The notes beneath the pieces were generated by a model. It saw only the letters and a program-made list of their open reading frames with translations. It did no database searches and was not told the DNA's origin. A stretch of 64,000 bases of DNA, taken from positions 4,571,501 to 4,635,500 of the forward strand of contig CM054115.1 of assembly GCA_028673005.1 (NCBI GenBank), written 5' to 3'. The stretch comes from Tanypteryx hageni. Its lineage: Eukaryota > Arthropoda > Insecta > Odonata > Petaluridae. Made by a program: the position numbers and the translations under genes. Positions 53,004-64,000 of this stretch are shown here, piece after piece (within the stretch, counting starts at the first letter, position 1; each line of letters begins with the position of its first letter).

Positions 53004-56000
53004 TACTTGGAAACAGATACTTGCAAGAGGATATCTAAAGATTGCGAGTTTTAGAATTAATAAGGAAAATATAAAAACCATTAACATATACTTACCGCAC
53101 GATGATGTATCGTACCAAAAAGATTTCGATCGTACGTCAAAAACTGCCCAACCTCTGAGACACTGATATGCGGCGGTGATTGGAATGTCATTTTAAGAAA
53201 AGAAGACCGCAATAGATCGGTGGAAAAGAGAATGAGAGTAACGTCCATACTGAGAAATACATTATAAAAGAACAACCTTGTGGACGTATGGCTGGTATAT
53301 AGGGGAAATAAACCCTCCAACACCTTTTATAGACCGCCATCGCACCACGCGAAATCAAGATTAGATAGATTTTATATTAAAAGGAACCTTTTTAGAATAA
53401 TTAGTAACGTTTTTACAACCCCTTCCTTTTCTGACCACGACACTGTATTTATGTTTCTAGACAGCCTCAGTGTTTTTAAAAGAAAAAATTTGTGGAGACT
53501 ACCCTTAACGTTGTTGCATGACGAAGATTTCAAAAATTCTGTGAAAAACATTACTGGCTATTTTATAAGCGTTGTTGAAGAACCACGCGCCAACGCGTCT
53601 TTAGTTTGGGAACTCTTCAAGAACGAAATTAAGATGACAGCCTTAAGGTATATAGAAGAAACAGCTGTTTTAAAAACACTTGAGAGCGCGGTAGCAGCGC
53701 TACGGGAAAAATATTTCTCTACTAAAGACGAAGCAATATTCCTCGCTCAATGCCGGGCAGACCTCGCGGGAGTCTACTCTACACTTACGAGCAGACTGGC
53801 AGACAGGGATTATTACCTTCGAGCCTTCGGAAAATCTACAACAGAAAAAGAAGTCCTAGCTCTCCATCGAGCCTCTCCGGAGCGATGCTGCCACAATCGC
53901 ATTGCCCACGGAGGTTCCGTGATCGACGATGCAAATGAACTCAGAAAATACGTGCGTGGCCATTTCTCCAAACTTTTTAACGATAACAACAACCAAAACC
54001 AGAGAATCGAAACGCATAGAGAACTAGGTATAAAGCTCCTCTCTTTAAGCGAAGAACTAAGTGAATATCTAGACGGAGAATTAAGCGAGGCAGAGTTTAC
54101 TGAGGCGGTAAAACAACAACCGGGTTTTGATGGGATCCCGACGCAGTTCCATCAAACCTTCTGGCACTCCATTTTCCCTCTTTTTCGAACTATGGTTGCC
54201 GCAGCCTCGGGGGAATGAATACTTCCGAAAAGCCTACGGATGGGTGTAATGGTCCTTTTGCCCAAGAAGGGTGACCAGATGGAAATCAAAAACTGGCGGC
54301 CGATCACCTAACTTACGGCGGATTACAAAATATTATCCAAATGAAAAACTAACAAGATACTAAAGGTCATTGAAAAAATCGTTCACCCAGACCAGACGTA
54401 CTCCATTCTCGGAAGAACGATATATGATGACATTCACGTTATCACGGACGTTCTGCATTACGCGTACAAAAAAATCTCTCACGTGGTGCTTTAACTCTAG
54501 ACCAGTCCTCCGCCTTCGATAGGATTCGCCATCCCTATCTATTGAGCGTTTTAAGAACTTTCGGTTTCTGACCAAAAATAAGGGAAATTATCAGCACCCT
54601 ATATAACGGAGCATTGTCCAGCGTGCGAATAAAAGATGGCTTATGCTTGCCCTTTAATGTAAAACGCTGTTTGCGGCAAGGAGATCCTCTCTCCGGCCCC
54701 CTCTACACAATGTGTTTAGAACCTTTTCTTGCCCTATGCCGTAAAAACAAGAGCTTTAAAAAATTTCATTTGGAATGGTCATCAATCCCTCCATCCCAAC
54801 TTTTTCTTCAGCCCACGCGAAATTGGAGGAATTGGCTGCATGCATCCGGAAAGCACTGCAATTTACTCGCGACTTAAATATTTAGCAAATTTATTGTAAC
54901 GGCAGAACGAAGACTCGGCCCTAGTAATTTTCGCAACACATTTTCTTAGTAAAGTAGCCGGAATCCCCTCAAAAAGCATCACAGCAGCCTTGTTAACTAA
55001 AGACAAAGTGTGCACGAATCATGCAGCGGATACTTTCTACGCTTCTGCCCTTCAAGCATGGCACCTCGTATCTCCAAAACCAATTAACTACCCCAACAGC
55101 AGGGATGACCTACCATATGTCCCCTTAGAATCATATATTTATCCGAAGATTATCACACAAGAGAAATCACTGTGGAAGGCGCTGGAAGTTCATTTAATAG
55201 GAGATCTAATCGGAACCGGAACCTCCTCCCCCTCCGAAAACTTTTGACAACCTCCAAACACGACAAATGACCACATCTGCGAAGAGAAGACTTTTTATAA
55301 TATATAAAATAATTTATGAAACAATTAAAAACACCGCACAACTCCTAACGACCGGTGAAAGTTGCACGAAAGTGAGATTTTCATGTCAAATTGACCCAAA
55401 CCAAATAAATACCCTATATTTTAGCAAGACAGATATCCTCAGTCATGTAGATCAAAGTAAAAACGCTATATTCCCCGGAGATGGGAGAAAGTTTAAGGGT
55501 GTAATATTGAAAAACGTTTTAGGGACACCATACCCAACAGGGAAGTCAACGGTTTTACCCGATGTGACGCCGGACTGTAAGCAACTCCGCCAATCCCCGA
55601 ACGATAGCAGCGATGCTGAGATTTTGTGGAAATTCTGGCACGATAGGTTCCTAACACCGGTAACATTTCACAAGTGGGGAAAGAGAGATCACGGGAAATG
55701 CTCTTCGTGCGGAGAGATCGGTTATGTCCTACATATAATTTTCTAGTGCGTAAATGTGCAGCCAGTGTGGGAAAAAATCAAAGTGAGGTGCATCATTGGG
55801 TCGGAAACAATACCTAACAATGAAAACACTAAAGAATGTGATAGGAGAAAGAAATTAGTACATTATTTTAAAAAACAGCTATCGGAACTATGTACAAACT
55901 AATGAATAAGTGCATAAGAGGTGAAGACGTAGCTAATGTGCCGAATATAACAAACGTACTAATCAAAGACCCACGTAACTATAGAGTTTATTCAAAGAGG

Positions 56001-56110
56001 AGAGGACTCGGCGACTTTTAAAAATTTCACCCACAAAGCCATAATAGCCACCTTTACGAACAAAATGTTAAAATTCCCAATTGACACGGGAGATTAAACA
56101 TAATGCGAAT
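53004..56110 (+). pseudogene. L1/Tx1-like LINE ORF2, heavily decayed
   Basis: Order from left: endonuclease remnants (KTINIYLPHDDVSYQKDFDR near 53080; HHAKSRLDRFYIKRNLFRII and FSDHDTVFMFL at 53340-53460), a linker open to 54218 containing FDGIPTQFHQTFWHSIFPLF (the L1-type DGxPxEFY motif), then KILKVIEKIVHPDQTYSILG and GRTIYDDIHVI in shifted frames. Next come RQGDPLSGPLYTMCLEPFLA and, further on, a CSSCGEIGYVLHIIF-type cysteine motif near 55700 as in L1-type C-termini. The YADD region appears deleted between about 54760 and 54790. Many stops. Clade is inferred from motif style only. Confidence 0.65.
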
Positions 56111-56400
56111 TCTTAGTACAAAATATTTTGTGTGTGCGGTCAGTGATGAACGTATATTGTAAAAAAATGATTATTACTCTTTTTAGAGGAAAAACTGTGG
56201 CACAAAGAAAATGTCTAACAAACAGACATGGATAAAATAATTTTTATGTAATAATTTGCAAAGTATTTTTATGTAATATTCTTACAAATATTTCTCCAAA
56301 TTATATTTATATGCTGTACAACTTTACAGAAAATGTAAAAAAACCTTAACTTTTGTTATCTCAAATGTAACACCTGCCGAGCGCATATGAAATCGAAAAG
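56111..56400. other. AT-rich spacer
   Basis: No coding or repeat signature beyond AT-richness. It could be the 3' UTR of the L1/Tx1-like element. Confidence 0.3.
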
Positions 56401-56462
56401 AAATCTCTCTCTCTCTCTCTCTCTCCCTGTATATATATATATATATATACTTATATATATAT
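56401..56462 (+). repeat. (CT)n and (TA)n microsatellites
   Basis: (CT)n at about 56404-56425 is followed by two (TA)n runs separated by CTTATA. Confidence 0.9.
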
Positions 56463-56662
56463 ATATATACTTTACGTTACTCTTTCGCTGAAGAAGGGCT
56501 TAGGCCCGATAAGCTTGCGTGTGTTTTTGTGTTCGTGTGTTTTACGTGTCTCTTCGACGCCCCCAGCAGCCTGCCAGCTTGGTCCTCAACTTGGTGAGTG
56601 TCCGCTGGGCTTCCCTCAACACCTTGTTGCCACCCTCATCACTACCTTTTCTTTTCCTTTAG

Positions 56663-56703
<41 letters not shown>

Positions 56704-56884
56704 TCGTTGTTCTCTCGCTGAAGAAGGGCGTGTGTTGCCAGAAAGCTCCAAATTACAAGCCTTCCTCTATCGCTGTGGACGTCCACCACCGTATGGTAAG
56801 TGTTCACTGGCTCCTTCCTATCCCTCTCAACCTCTCGTTGCATTAAATTTATCATATTATTTCTTTTTCCGTATCGTTATATTA

Positions 56885-56917
<33 letters not shown>

Positions 56918-56926
56918 ATATATTAC
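56463..56926 (+). repeat. Two tandem ~230-bp SINE-like units with (TA)n tails
   Basis: Each unit starts TCGCTGAAGAAGGGC (near 56488 and 56717), contains a CTTGGTGAGTGTCCGCTGG or TATGGTAAGTGTTCACTGG block, then CCCTCAACACCTTGTTGC or CCTCTCAACCTCTCGTTGC, and ends in a long (TA)n run. The CTGAAGAAGGGC start is common in arthropod retroelement ends. They directly precede the 5' end of RTE-like copy 2. Confidence 0.6.
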
Positions 56927-57032
56927 ATGGTTGGACAATATGAGTTCTCTCGAGGTAAAACAATCCGGAGGTAAAATATTCCCCCAATCGGATCTCCGGG
57001 CGGGGACTGCCTTGAGGAAAACATTTGTCTAA

Positions 57033-58015
57033 AGTAAATTACGAATAGGGACTTGGAACGTAAGAACTATGAGAAAGGCAGGAAAGCTAGAGAACTTGAA
57101 GGAAGAAATGAGAAGAAATAGAGTTGACATTATAGGGCTAAGCGATACTAGATGGGAGGGAGAAGGACAGTTCGACTCGGAAGAATTCACGGTAGTTTAT
57201 TCTGGAGGAAATAGTGGGGAAAGGGGAGTAGCTCTGGTACTTAGGAAAGATATGATGAAAAGCGTGACAAAGATAATAGCAACGAACGATAGACTGATGG
57301 CAATAAAGCTAAAAGCAGTCCCAGTGGACATGCTGATAATCCAGGTATATATGCCAACGTCAGCTCATGACGATGAAGAAATAGATGAGATCTATGAGAA
57401 AACTAATGAAATTTACGAAGAAGACGGAAGAGGAAAGGTAAACTGCATAATAATGGGAGATTGGAACAGCATAGTCGGAGAAGTACAGGAAGAAAATGTT
57501 GTCGGGCAATACGGACTTGGCAAGAGAAACCTAGGTGGGGAAAACTGGTAGAATTCTGCATCAATAATGACCTTGTAGTGACTAATACATGGTTCAAAAA
57601 TCATAAACGAAAGTTATACACATATAAAATCCCAGGAGATAGAATGAGATGCAAAATAGATTACATCCTCGCAAAACAAAGATTCAGGAACAGCATAAAG
57701 ACCGCCAAGGCATTGCAAGGAGCAGACATTGATTCAGATCACAGCCTTCTAATATTTGACGTGAGTACAAAGCTCAAAAAAATAAGAAAAACGAGAAGAG
57801 AAAGACAGACCTGGGACCTAGAAAAACTGAAAGAAAGGCAGGATGTAGTCAGCATGAAGTTAGAAGATAACCTAAGAAAGTTGGAAAACAAACCGAAGAC
57901 CGTTTATATAGAATGGGATGAAATTAAAACCAGTATCAAGGATACCTTGGATAAAGAGATTGGAAAACAAGAGAAGAAAATCAGAAAACCATGGATCACG
58001 AAGGAAAATGGATGA
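57033..58015 (+). pseudogene. RTE-like endonuclease, frameshifted
   Basis: The open frame starts at 57033 with SKLRIGTWNVRTMRKAGK; the first ATG is at 57069, inside the conserved motif, so translation may start elsewhere. Catalytic motifs: LSDTRWEGEGQF, IIQVYMPTSAHDD, IMGDWNSIVGEV (DWN), then after the frameshift near 57540 LVEFCINNDLVVTNTWF, RCKIDYILAKQRF and DSDHSLLIFDVS. The endonuclease nicks target DNA to prime reverse transcription. The frame ends at 58015 because of an 11-base deletion relative to copy 1. Confidence 0.8.
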
Positions 58016-59531
58016 GAGACGAAAATGGAAAAACGATAACAGTGAAGAAGGTAGAGCCAACTATAGGCGTATAAACAATGAGTTGAGAAGGGTAACAGAT
58101 AAAGCTAGAGAAAATTGGATAAAAGGAAAATGTGATGAAATAGAACAAATGGAGAAGTTAGGACGGTACGATATGATGTACGCTAGGGCACTGGAATTAG
58201 GAGATAAGAAGTCTAATGGAATTTGTGGTAAAGGAATAATGAATACGGATGGGAAGATAGTCTCAGAAACAAAAGATGTAGCACAGGTATGGGAAGAATA
58301 CATTAAGGAATTATACAGCAAACAGGCAGGAGCGGCAAAAATAGAACTGGAAAATGAGGAAAACATTGAAGAAGACAACTTAGGACCAAGTATTATGGAG
58401 AGCGAAGTAGAAAAGGCGATAGTAGAACTAAAGAAGGGGAAAGCCATGGGCAGCGATGGAATACCGGCTGAGATACTTAAAGTCATAGGATCAGAAGGAC
58501 TAAAAGCGATCACGAAATTAATTAATAAGATTTACGACACGGGAGAGTGGCCTCAGGATTTCCTAGAAGTAACAATGATCCCTCTAAAGAAGAAGCCAAA
58601 GGCAATGCAGTGTAAAGATTACAGAACGATAAGCCTTCTGTCACACACATCGAAGATCATCACCAGGATTCTTAATAAAAGGCTGGAGAAAAAGGCAGAA
58701 GAAATAACAGGGGAAGATCAATTCGGTTTCAGAAAAGGACGAGGACCTAGAGATGCTATAGGAGTAGTTAGAATCATATCAGAAAGGGCAATAGAATACA
58801 GTCAAGATATCTGCGCATGTTTCGTAGACTGGCAGAAGGCATTTGATAGAGTAAATTGGGTAAAGTTGATGAAGATATTAAAGGATATAGGTGTAGACTG
58901 GAAAGACAGGAGACTGATTAGGAATCTATATGAGAATCAAGTTGTAAAGGTCAGGTTTGAGAATGTGGACACCTGCGGAATAAATATCGGTAGAGGAGTA
59001 AGACAAGGCTGTTGCCTATCGCCAACCCTATTAAATATATATGGAGAAAGTCTAATGCAAGAAGCTTTAGAAGGCACAGGGGATTTCAAAATTGGAGGAA
59101 GGATTATAAGAACAGTAAAATACGCAGATGATCAAGTACTTCTAGCAAGAAAGGAAGAGGAGCTACAAAAAATGATAAATAGACTAGTGATAACAGGTAG
59201 AAAATACGTTATGGAAATAAATACAGAAAAATACAAGGTCATTCGAATATCGGGTAAAGAAGAGAATCTGAACATAACTATTGGGGGAAAGATATTAGAA
59301 CAAGTTTCAGAATATAAATACCTTGGAAGTATCATAACACGAGAGGCAAAATGTACGGATGAGATCAAAACTAGAATAGGAAAAGCAAAGGCGGCTTTCA
59401 GGAGAAAGAAACAATTACTTACAGGGAATATAAGGGAAGATATCCGCAAGAAGTTGATAAAATGCTACGTATGGAGTATAGCATTGTATGGGGCAGAAAC
59501 ATGGACGCTAAGGAAAAATGACATCAAATAA
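57990..59531 (+). pseudogene. RTE-like reverse transcriptase (long open frame)
   Basis: About 510 codons are open from the deletion junction. Motifs: GKAMGSDGIPAEILKVIGSE, YRTISLLSHTSKIITRILN, DQFGFRKGRGPRDAIGVV, CFVDWQKAFDRVNWVKLMK, GVRQGCCLSPTLLNIYGES, the catalytic YADDQVLLARKEEE and thumb YLGSIITREAKCTDEIKTRI. All key aspartates are present. A TAA at 59529-59531 separates it from the C-terminal domain. Confidence 0.85.
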
Positions 59532-59861
59532 TTGGAAAGCTTTGAAATGTGGACTTGGAGGAGAATGCTGAAGATAAAATGGACAGATAGGATGAAAAAC
59601 GATGAAGTGCTACGAAGAATAGGAGAGAAGCGAATGATTATACAGACTATCAGAAAGAGGAAGGTTAACTGGGTTGGACATTACCTGAGGAGAGAGAGTA
59701 TGATTAAAGACGTGTTAGAAGGAAAACTAGATGGGAAAAGGGAAAGAGCTAGGAAAAGGTTTCAGCTGATAGACGATTTGAAAGGGAAAGAGAGTTATCA
59801 AGATATAAAGAGGACAGCGGAAAATAGGAGTATATGGAGAACCAGGTTTAACCAAGAATAA
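59532..59861 (+). pseudogene. RTE-like ORF C-terminal domain
   Basis: In frame with the RT after the stop codon: ESFEMWTWRRMLKIKWTDRM, KRKVNWVGHYLRRES and FQLIDDLKGKESYQDI, ending WRTRFNQE. The W-WRR-L and VGH patterns are typical of BovB/RTE C-termini. Copy 1 has the matching tail at 609-791. Confidence 0.8.
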
Positions 59862-59926
59862 TCACGGACCTGTCTACGGACAGACTACCTATGATGATGA
59901 TAAATATGTCATTATATATAGACGTT

Positions 59927-60664
59927 CCTTACAGAAGAGGAGAAGGATATAACATACTAGTATTTGGTGCTTGCGTTCTGCAAGCATATCATCTAAACAT
60001 AAAAAAACATTAATTTTTCATATTTCAACATTACAAATATTTTATTAATTCCAAAATATTTCACCTCCGGAGCGATTTTCGTTTATCCCTTATGTAAAAA
60101 TAATATATTAAAACAATGCCCAAACTTTGCAATTTTAAGATTTGTATACTTTCTCCATTATGGGGTACTAATGCTACACATTTCAGCCAAATTTTAAAGT
60201 TGTAGCACTTCTAGTGAAATAATATTTTTCCAATTGTTTAAATTTTAAACACTTTTAACGGCCGACGCAATATGTTTATGGAGAGTTTCGTGCAAATGCA
60301 CTACTCTGTACATAACTTGAAAATTTCAGCTACATAGCTCATTCCGTAATGTCTAAACAGTTATCAATGTTTAAATTTAAAGAATTTTTAACTGCCAAAT
60401 AAATTAAAATATCAAAATTTTTATATTCCCTATTTCGTTTTTTTTTACAAATTCTACTTATTAAATAAATTTCAACTCGGTAGCACATGCGGAAATACAT
60501 AAACCTTAAAAATTTGTTTAAACAATTGCAAATTTTTAGCGTCCGCATTGTTGTATTTTTTCAAGATTTTCGTTTATTCTGGTCGGTCTTGCACAAAACC
60601 CTATCTAATAAAAAAATTTCGAATCTCCAGCTCATCTGAAAGTGCCTAAACATTAGTATCCTCC
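59927..60664 (+). repeat. Array unit 1
   Basis: Junction near 59929, CTAG at 59957-59960, hairpin TGCTTGCGTTCTGCAAGCA near 59969-59987, terminal box ACATTAGTATCCTCC ending at 60664. Confidence 0.65.
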
Positions 60665-60689
60665 TTTCATCATTATATATCTACGTTTC

Positions 60690-61751
60690 TTACAGAGGAG
60701 GTTATAACATACTAGTAGTTGGTGCTTGCATACTGCACGCATTTCATCTCACCTTGAAATAACATTCATTTTTCAGACAGACATTTCATTATTAAAAATA
60801 ATCTTTTAATTCTAAAGATTTCACCTCCGCAGCGATTTTCGATGAAAAAATAATATCCATTTGTTTAAAATTTAAGAATTTTTAACTGCAAAAAAAATTA
60901 AAATTTGTATAATTGCTGTTTCGTTTTTTTACAATCACTACCTCTAAAAAAAATTTCATCTCCATATCACATTCGGTAATACATAAACCTCAAAAATATG
61001 TTTAACCATTTACGAATTATTAGTGGTCGAATTTTTTAACTTTTTCAAAATTCTTTTTTTTTATAATTGATTTTCTATAAAAAATTTTCAAAAACTCGAA
61101 CCTACAGCATATAGTTTCCAAGATAAAAATTATTAAACTTTAAATAACAAAGTGATGTTAAAAAAACCCCTAAAAATTATTAATTTTCAAATTTTCGATG
61201 TTTATAGTTGGTAATGAGAATAATTTTATAGACCTGCAAAATTTCAGCTTCCTAAACCAATTAGATTGGTCTACACACGGATAATTTTTTCCCATGCTAA
61301 CTTATGGGAGATATTTTCCATTTTTATAGTTGGTTATGAGAAAAGTTCTATAATCTTGCAAAATTTCAGCTCCCTAAATTTATTAGATTGGTCTACGCAC
61401 TAGATTACGTTTTCCCATGCTAACTTATGGGAGATATTCCGGGGTCTCTGAAGTCGAACCCAGGACGCTGTAAACAAAAGTAAAAACAATTTTCAATAGA
61501 TATTGCGGCCGTCTAGCAACAGTGAAAATTTCATTTTTCTAGCTTACTAGCCAGGGCCAAAATTACTTTACAAAATAGGCGCAATGCTTTTCTTATAGGA
61601 AAAAACGCAAATTTCAGAATTTCTGGAGCCGAACTCATGTCACTTAGGGGAAAATTCTTATTTTATCTTTACGTTGCTTCAACATATCTACAAAATATGA
61701 AACTTTCAACTCTGCAAAATTAGTAGTTTGGGCTGGACATTAGTATCCTCC
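60690..61751 (+). repeat. Array unit 2, chimeric, 1.06 kb
   Basis: The first ~400 bases match unit 1, but the distal part from about 61100 differs and matches the reverse complement of 62182-62700. It contains a 122-base tandem duplication (TTAGATTGGTCTAC at 61261 and 61383). The terminal box reads GGACATTAGTATCCTCC. Confidence 0.65.
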
Positions 61752-61776
61752 TATATGTTATCATTATATATCGACG

Positions 61777-62122
61777 ACTCTTACAGAGGAGGATATAACA
61801 TACTAGTAGTTGGTGCTTGCATACTGCAAGCATTTCATCTCAACATAAAAAAACATTCATTATTCATCCTTCATCATTACACATATATTTTTAATTCTAA
61901 ATATATCACCTCCGCAGCGACTTTCGTTTTTCCCACATGTAAAAATAATATTTTAAAACAATCCCCAAAATTTATTTAAACAATTGCGAATTTTTAGCGG
62001 CCGCATTGTTGCACTTTTTCAAGATTTTCGTTTTTTTTATTCGGTTTTGCACAAAATCCTACCTAAGAAAAAAATTTCGAATCTCCAGCACATCTGGAAG
62101 TGCCTAAACATTAGTATCCTCC
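61777..62122 (+). repeat. Array unit 3, internally deleted (~345 bp)
   Basis: Has the hairpin end, the CACCTCCGCAGCGA block and the GCGGCCGCATTGTTGCAC block with the middle missing; ends in ACATTAGTATCCTCC. Confidence 0.65.
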
Positions 62123-62181
62123 TGTTATATGTTATATGTTATCATTATATATCGACGACTCTTACAGAGGAGGATATAACA

Positions 62182-63120
62182 GGAGGATACTAATGTCCAG
62201 CCCAAACTACAAGAGCTAGAGAGCTTAAAGTTTCAGTTTTTGTAGATATGATGGAGATACCTACAGATAAAATGAGACTTCTTACCTAAGTGACATGAGT
62301 TCGACTCCAGAAATTCCGAAATTTGCGTTTTTTCCCATAAGAAAAGCATTGCGCCATTTTTTAAAATTAATTATGGGCACTTACCGGTAAACTAGAAAAA
62401 TGAAATTATCAGTGTTGCTATATGGCCGCAATATCTATGAGGAATTATTGTTACTTTTGCTTACAGTGTCTTGGGTTCGACTCCAGAGACCCCGGAATAT
62501 CTCCCATAAGTTAGCATGGGAAAACGTAATCTAGTGTGTAGACCAATCTAATAAATTTAGGAAGCTGAAATTTTGCAAGATTATAGAACTTTTCTCATAA
62601 CCAACTATAAAAATGGAAAATTGTTAATTTTTAGGGGTTGTTTTAACCCCATTTGAACATAAAAGTTTAATAATTTTTTAGGTACTACGGGATGAGCTAG
62701 GAAGCTGCAATTTTCAAATTATTTACAGAACAGTGCATTTGCACAAATAAACATTTCAATCTCTCAATATATATATTGCGGCAACCGTTAAAAATGTGTA
62801 AATTATAAACAATTAGAAAAATATTATTTTACTTCTAGAAGTGCTACTACTTTAAAATTTGGCAAAAATGTGTAGCATTAGTACCCCATAATGGAGAGAG
62901 TGTAAAATGTTTAAAATTGCAACATTTGGGGATTGTTTTAAACTATTATTTTTACATGTAGGAAAAACGAAAATCGCTGCAGAGGTGAAATCTTTAGAAT
63001 TAATAGAATAATTTTAATGGTGAAATATCTGTCTGAAAAATTAATGTTTTTTCAAGGTGAGATGAAATGCTTACAGCATGCAAGCACCTTCTACAAGTAT
63101 GTTATATCCTCCTCTGTAAG
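62182..63120 (-). repeat. Array unit 4, reversed, carrying the alternative distal half
   Basis: Starts GGAGGATACTAATGTCCAGC, runs through the segment that is the inverse of unit 2's distal half, then the common part, and ends in hairpin TGCTTACAGCATGCAAGC. The CTAG is changed to CAAG here (near 63095). Confidence 0.65.
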
Positions 63121-63160
63121 AGTCGCCGATATATAATGATATATAACATAACATATAACA

Positions 63161-63886
63161 GGAGGATACTAATGTTTAGGCACATCCATGTAAGCTAGAG
63201 ATTCGAAATTTTTTTCTTAGGTAGTATTTTGTGCAAAACCGACTAGAAAAAACGAAAATCTTGAAAAAGTGCAACAATGCGGCCGCTAAAAATTCGCAAT
63301 TGTTTAAACAAATTTTAAGTTTATGTTTTTTCGACTGTGCCACGGAGTTGAAATTTTTTTTATAAGTAAAACTCCTTAAAAAACAAAATAGGGATTATAC
63401 GAATTTTGATATTTTAATTTGTTTGGCAGTTAAAAATTCTTAAACTTTAAACAAATAGATAGCTGTTTAGGTACTAAGGGATAAGATAGGAAGCTGAAAT
63501 TTTCAAATTATTTACAGTATAGTAAATTTGCACAAATAAATATTTCAATTTTACCATATATATGTTGCGGCGGCCGTTAAAAATTATTTAAATTTAAACA
63601 ATTAGAAAAATATTATTTTATTTCTAGAAGTGCTACAACTTAAAAATTTGGCTAAAATGTGTAGCATTAGTACCACGTAATGGAGAAAGTATAAAATATT
63701 TAAAATTACAACATTTGGGGATTGTTTTAAACTATTATTTTTTATGTGGTAAAAAACGAAAATCGCTGCGAAGGTGAAATCTTTAGAATTAAAAGAATAT
63801 TTGTAATGATGAAATGTCTGTCTGAAAAATGAATGTTTTTTCAAGGTAAGATGAAATGCTTGCAGTATGAAAGCACTAACTACTAG
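63161..63886 (-). repeat. Array unit 5, reversed
   Basis: Starts GGAGGATACTAATGTTTAGG, includes the GCGGCCGCTAAAAATTCGC landmark and ends with hairpin TGCTTGCAGTATGAAAGC and CTAG at 63883-63886. A sixth unit in plus orientation begins near 63908 and runs off the window. Confidence 0.65.
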
Positions 63887-64000
63887 TAATTATATATCGA
63901 CGACTCTTACAGAGGAGGAAATATATAAACTATTAGGTGGTGCTTGTATACTGCAAGCATTCCATATCACCTTGAAGAGACAATAATTTTTCAGACAGAC

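Larger units (their letters stand above)
56937..59902 (+). mobile_element. RTE/BovB-like LINE, copy 2 (near full length, few lesions)
   Basis: It begins ATGGTTGGACAATATGAG and ends with TACCTATGATGATGATAA. Both ends match copy 1 (568-3682), defining a family of about 2.95 kb. One ORF spanned the element: endonuclease, RT and a C-terminal domain. Lesions are one frameshift shared with copy 1 (near 57540), an 11-base deletion near 58005 and one in-frame stop at 59529. It is the best preserved RTE copy here, and inverted relative to copy 1. Confidence 0.85.
59903..64000. repeat. Array of hairpin-CTAG units in both orientations
   Basis: Six units, the last continuing past the window, are separated by spacers carrying ATATATCGACG and CTTACAGAGGAGG. 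Unit edges are GGAGGATACTAATGT on one side and a hairpin TGCTTGCA/TGCAAGCA plus CTAG on the other. Orientation in order is +, +, +, -, -, +. No open frame, RNA gene or transposase is present. The hairpin followed by CTAG resembles a Helitron 3' end, but a TC 5' end is not visible. Confidence 0.7.

Noticed and set aside
62465..62480. B-box-like GGGTTCGACTCC inside an array unit
   Set aside because: No A box or tRNA-like fold around it, and it occurs in only one interior type; judged coincidental.
59903..64000. CRISPR-like or satellite reading of the repeated junction boxes
   Set aside because: Spacing is hundreds of bases, units are homologous to each other, and the setting is eukaryotic; not a CRISPR array. 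A plain satellite is possible but does not explain the dispersed pair at 28.9-30.4 kb.

Overview
This is a eukaryotic, gene-poor, AT-rich window made almost entirely of transposable elements and their decay products. The mix of families (Jockey-, RTE-, CR1/Jockey-group and L1/Tx1-type LINEs, Penelope-like elements, hAT, P-like, PIF/Harbinger-like and piggyBac-like DNA transposons, tRNA-derived SINEs) suggests an arthropod, most likely an insect. I cannot name the species, and I see no convincing host gene. Clade names are inferred from protein motifs and terminal structures, not from searches.

Layout. 0.57-3.68 kb: a near full-length, decayed RTE/BovB-like LINE on the minus strand, cut by a tRNA-derived SINE. 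3.80-7.09 kb: a P-element-like DNA transposon with 29-bp inverted ends, subterminal inverted repeats, a THAP-domain first exon and an imperfect 8-bp target duplication. It holds a Penelope-like insert with a GIY-YIG endonuclease and a hammerhead-ribozyme fold. 7.1-16 kb: mostly unassigned AT-rich DNA with SINE-like and LINE scraps and two minisatellites. 16.1-18.8 kb: a Jockey-type LINE on the minus strand. 19.4-25.6 kb: LINE and hAT fragments, a foldback repeat and long CT tracts.

25.6-48.0 kb is one nested composite. A CR1/Jockey-group LINE (LINE A) survives as three pieces at 25.63-26.09, 44.63-45.10 and 47.48-48.02 kb. Its first gap is an 18.5-kb P-like transposon (26087-44631), itself filled by a hAT-like element, foldback repeats, a Penelope-like element split by a Harbinger-like element, a 9.3-kb hAT element holding a long-armed piggyBac-like foldback and a decayed hAT transposase, and a second small hAT. 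Its second gap is a younger LINE of the same family (LINE B). Most joints carry target-site duplications, so the order of insertion can be read directly.

48.3-56.9 kb: GA and CT tracts, LINE 3' ends with microsatellite tails, and a decayed L1/Tx1-like LINE. 56.94-59.90 kb: a second, better kept RTE-like copy on the plus strand. 59.9-64.0 kb: an array of 0.35-1.06-kb units in both orientations, bounded by a conserved junction box and a hairpin followed by CTAG. The same units fill the Harbinger-like insert at 28.9-30.4 kb. This unit family is the least explained structure here.

No element looks fully autonomous. The most intact reading frames are the LINE B EN-RT frame (45.1-47.26 kb), the Jockey RT frame (16.2-17.8 kb) and the RTE RT frame (57.9-59.5 kb).
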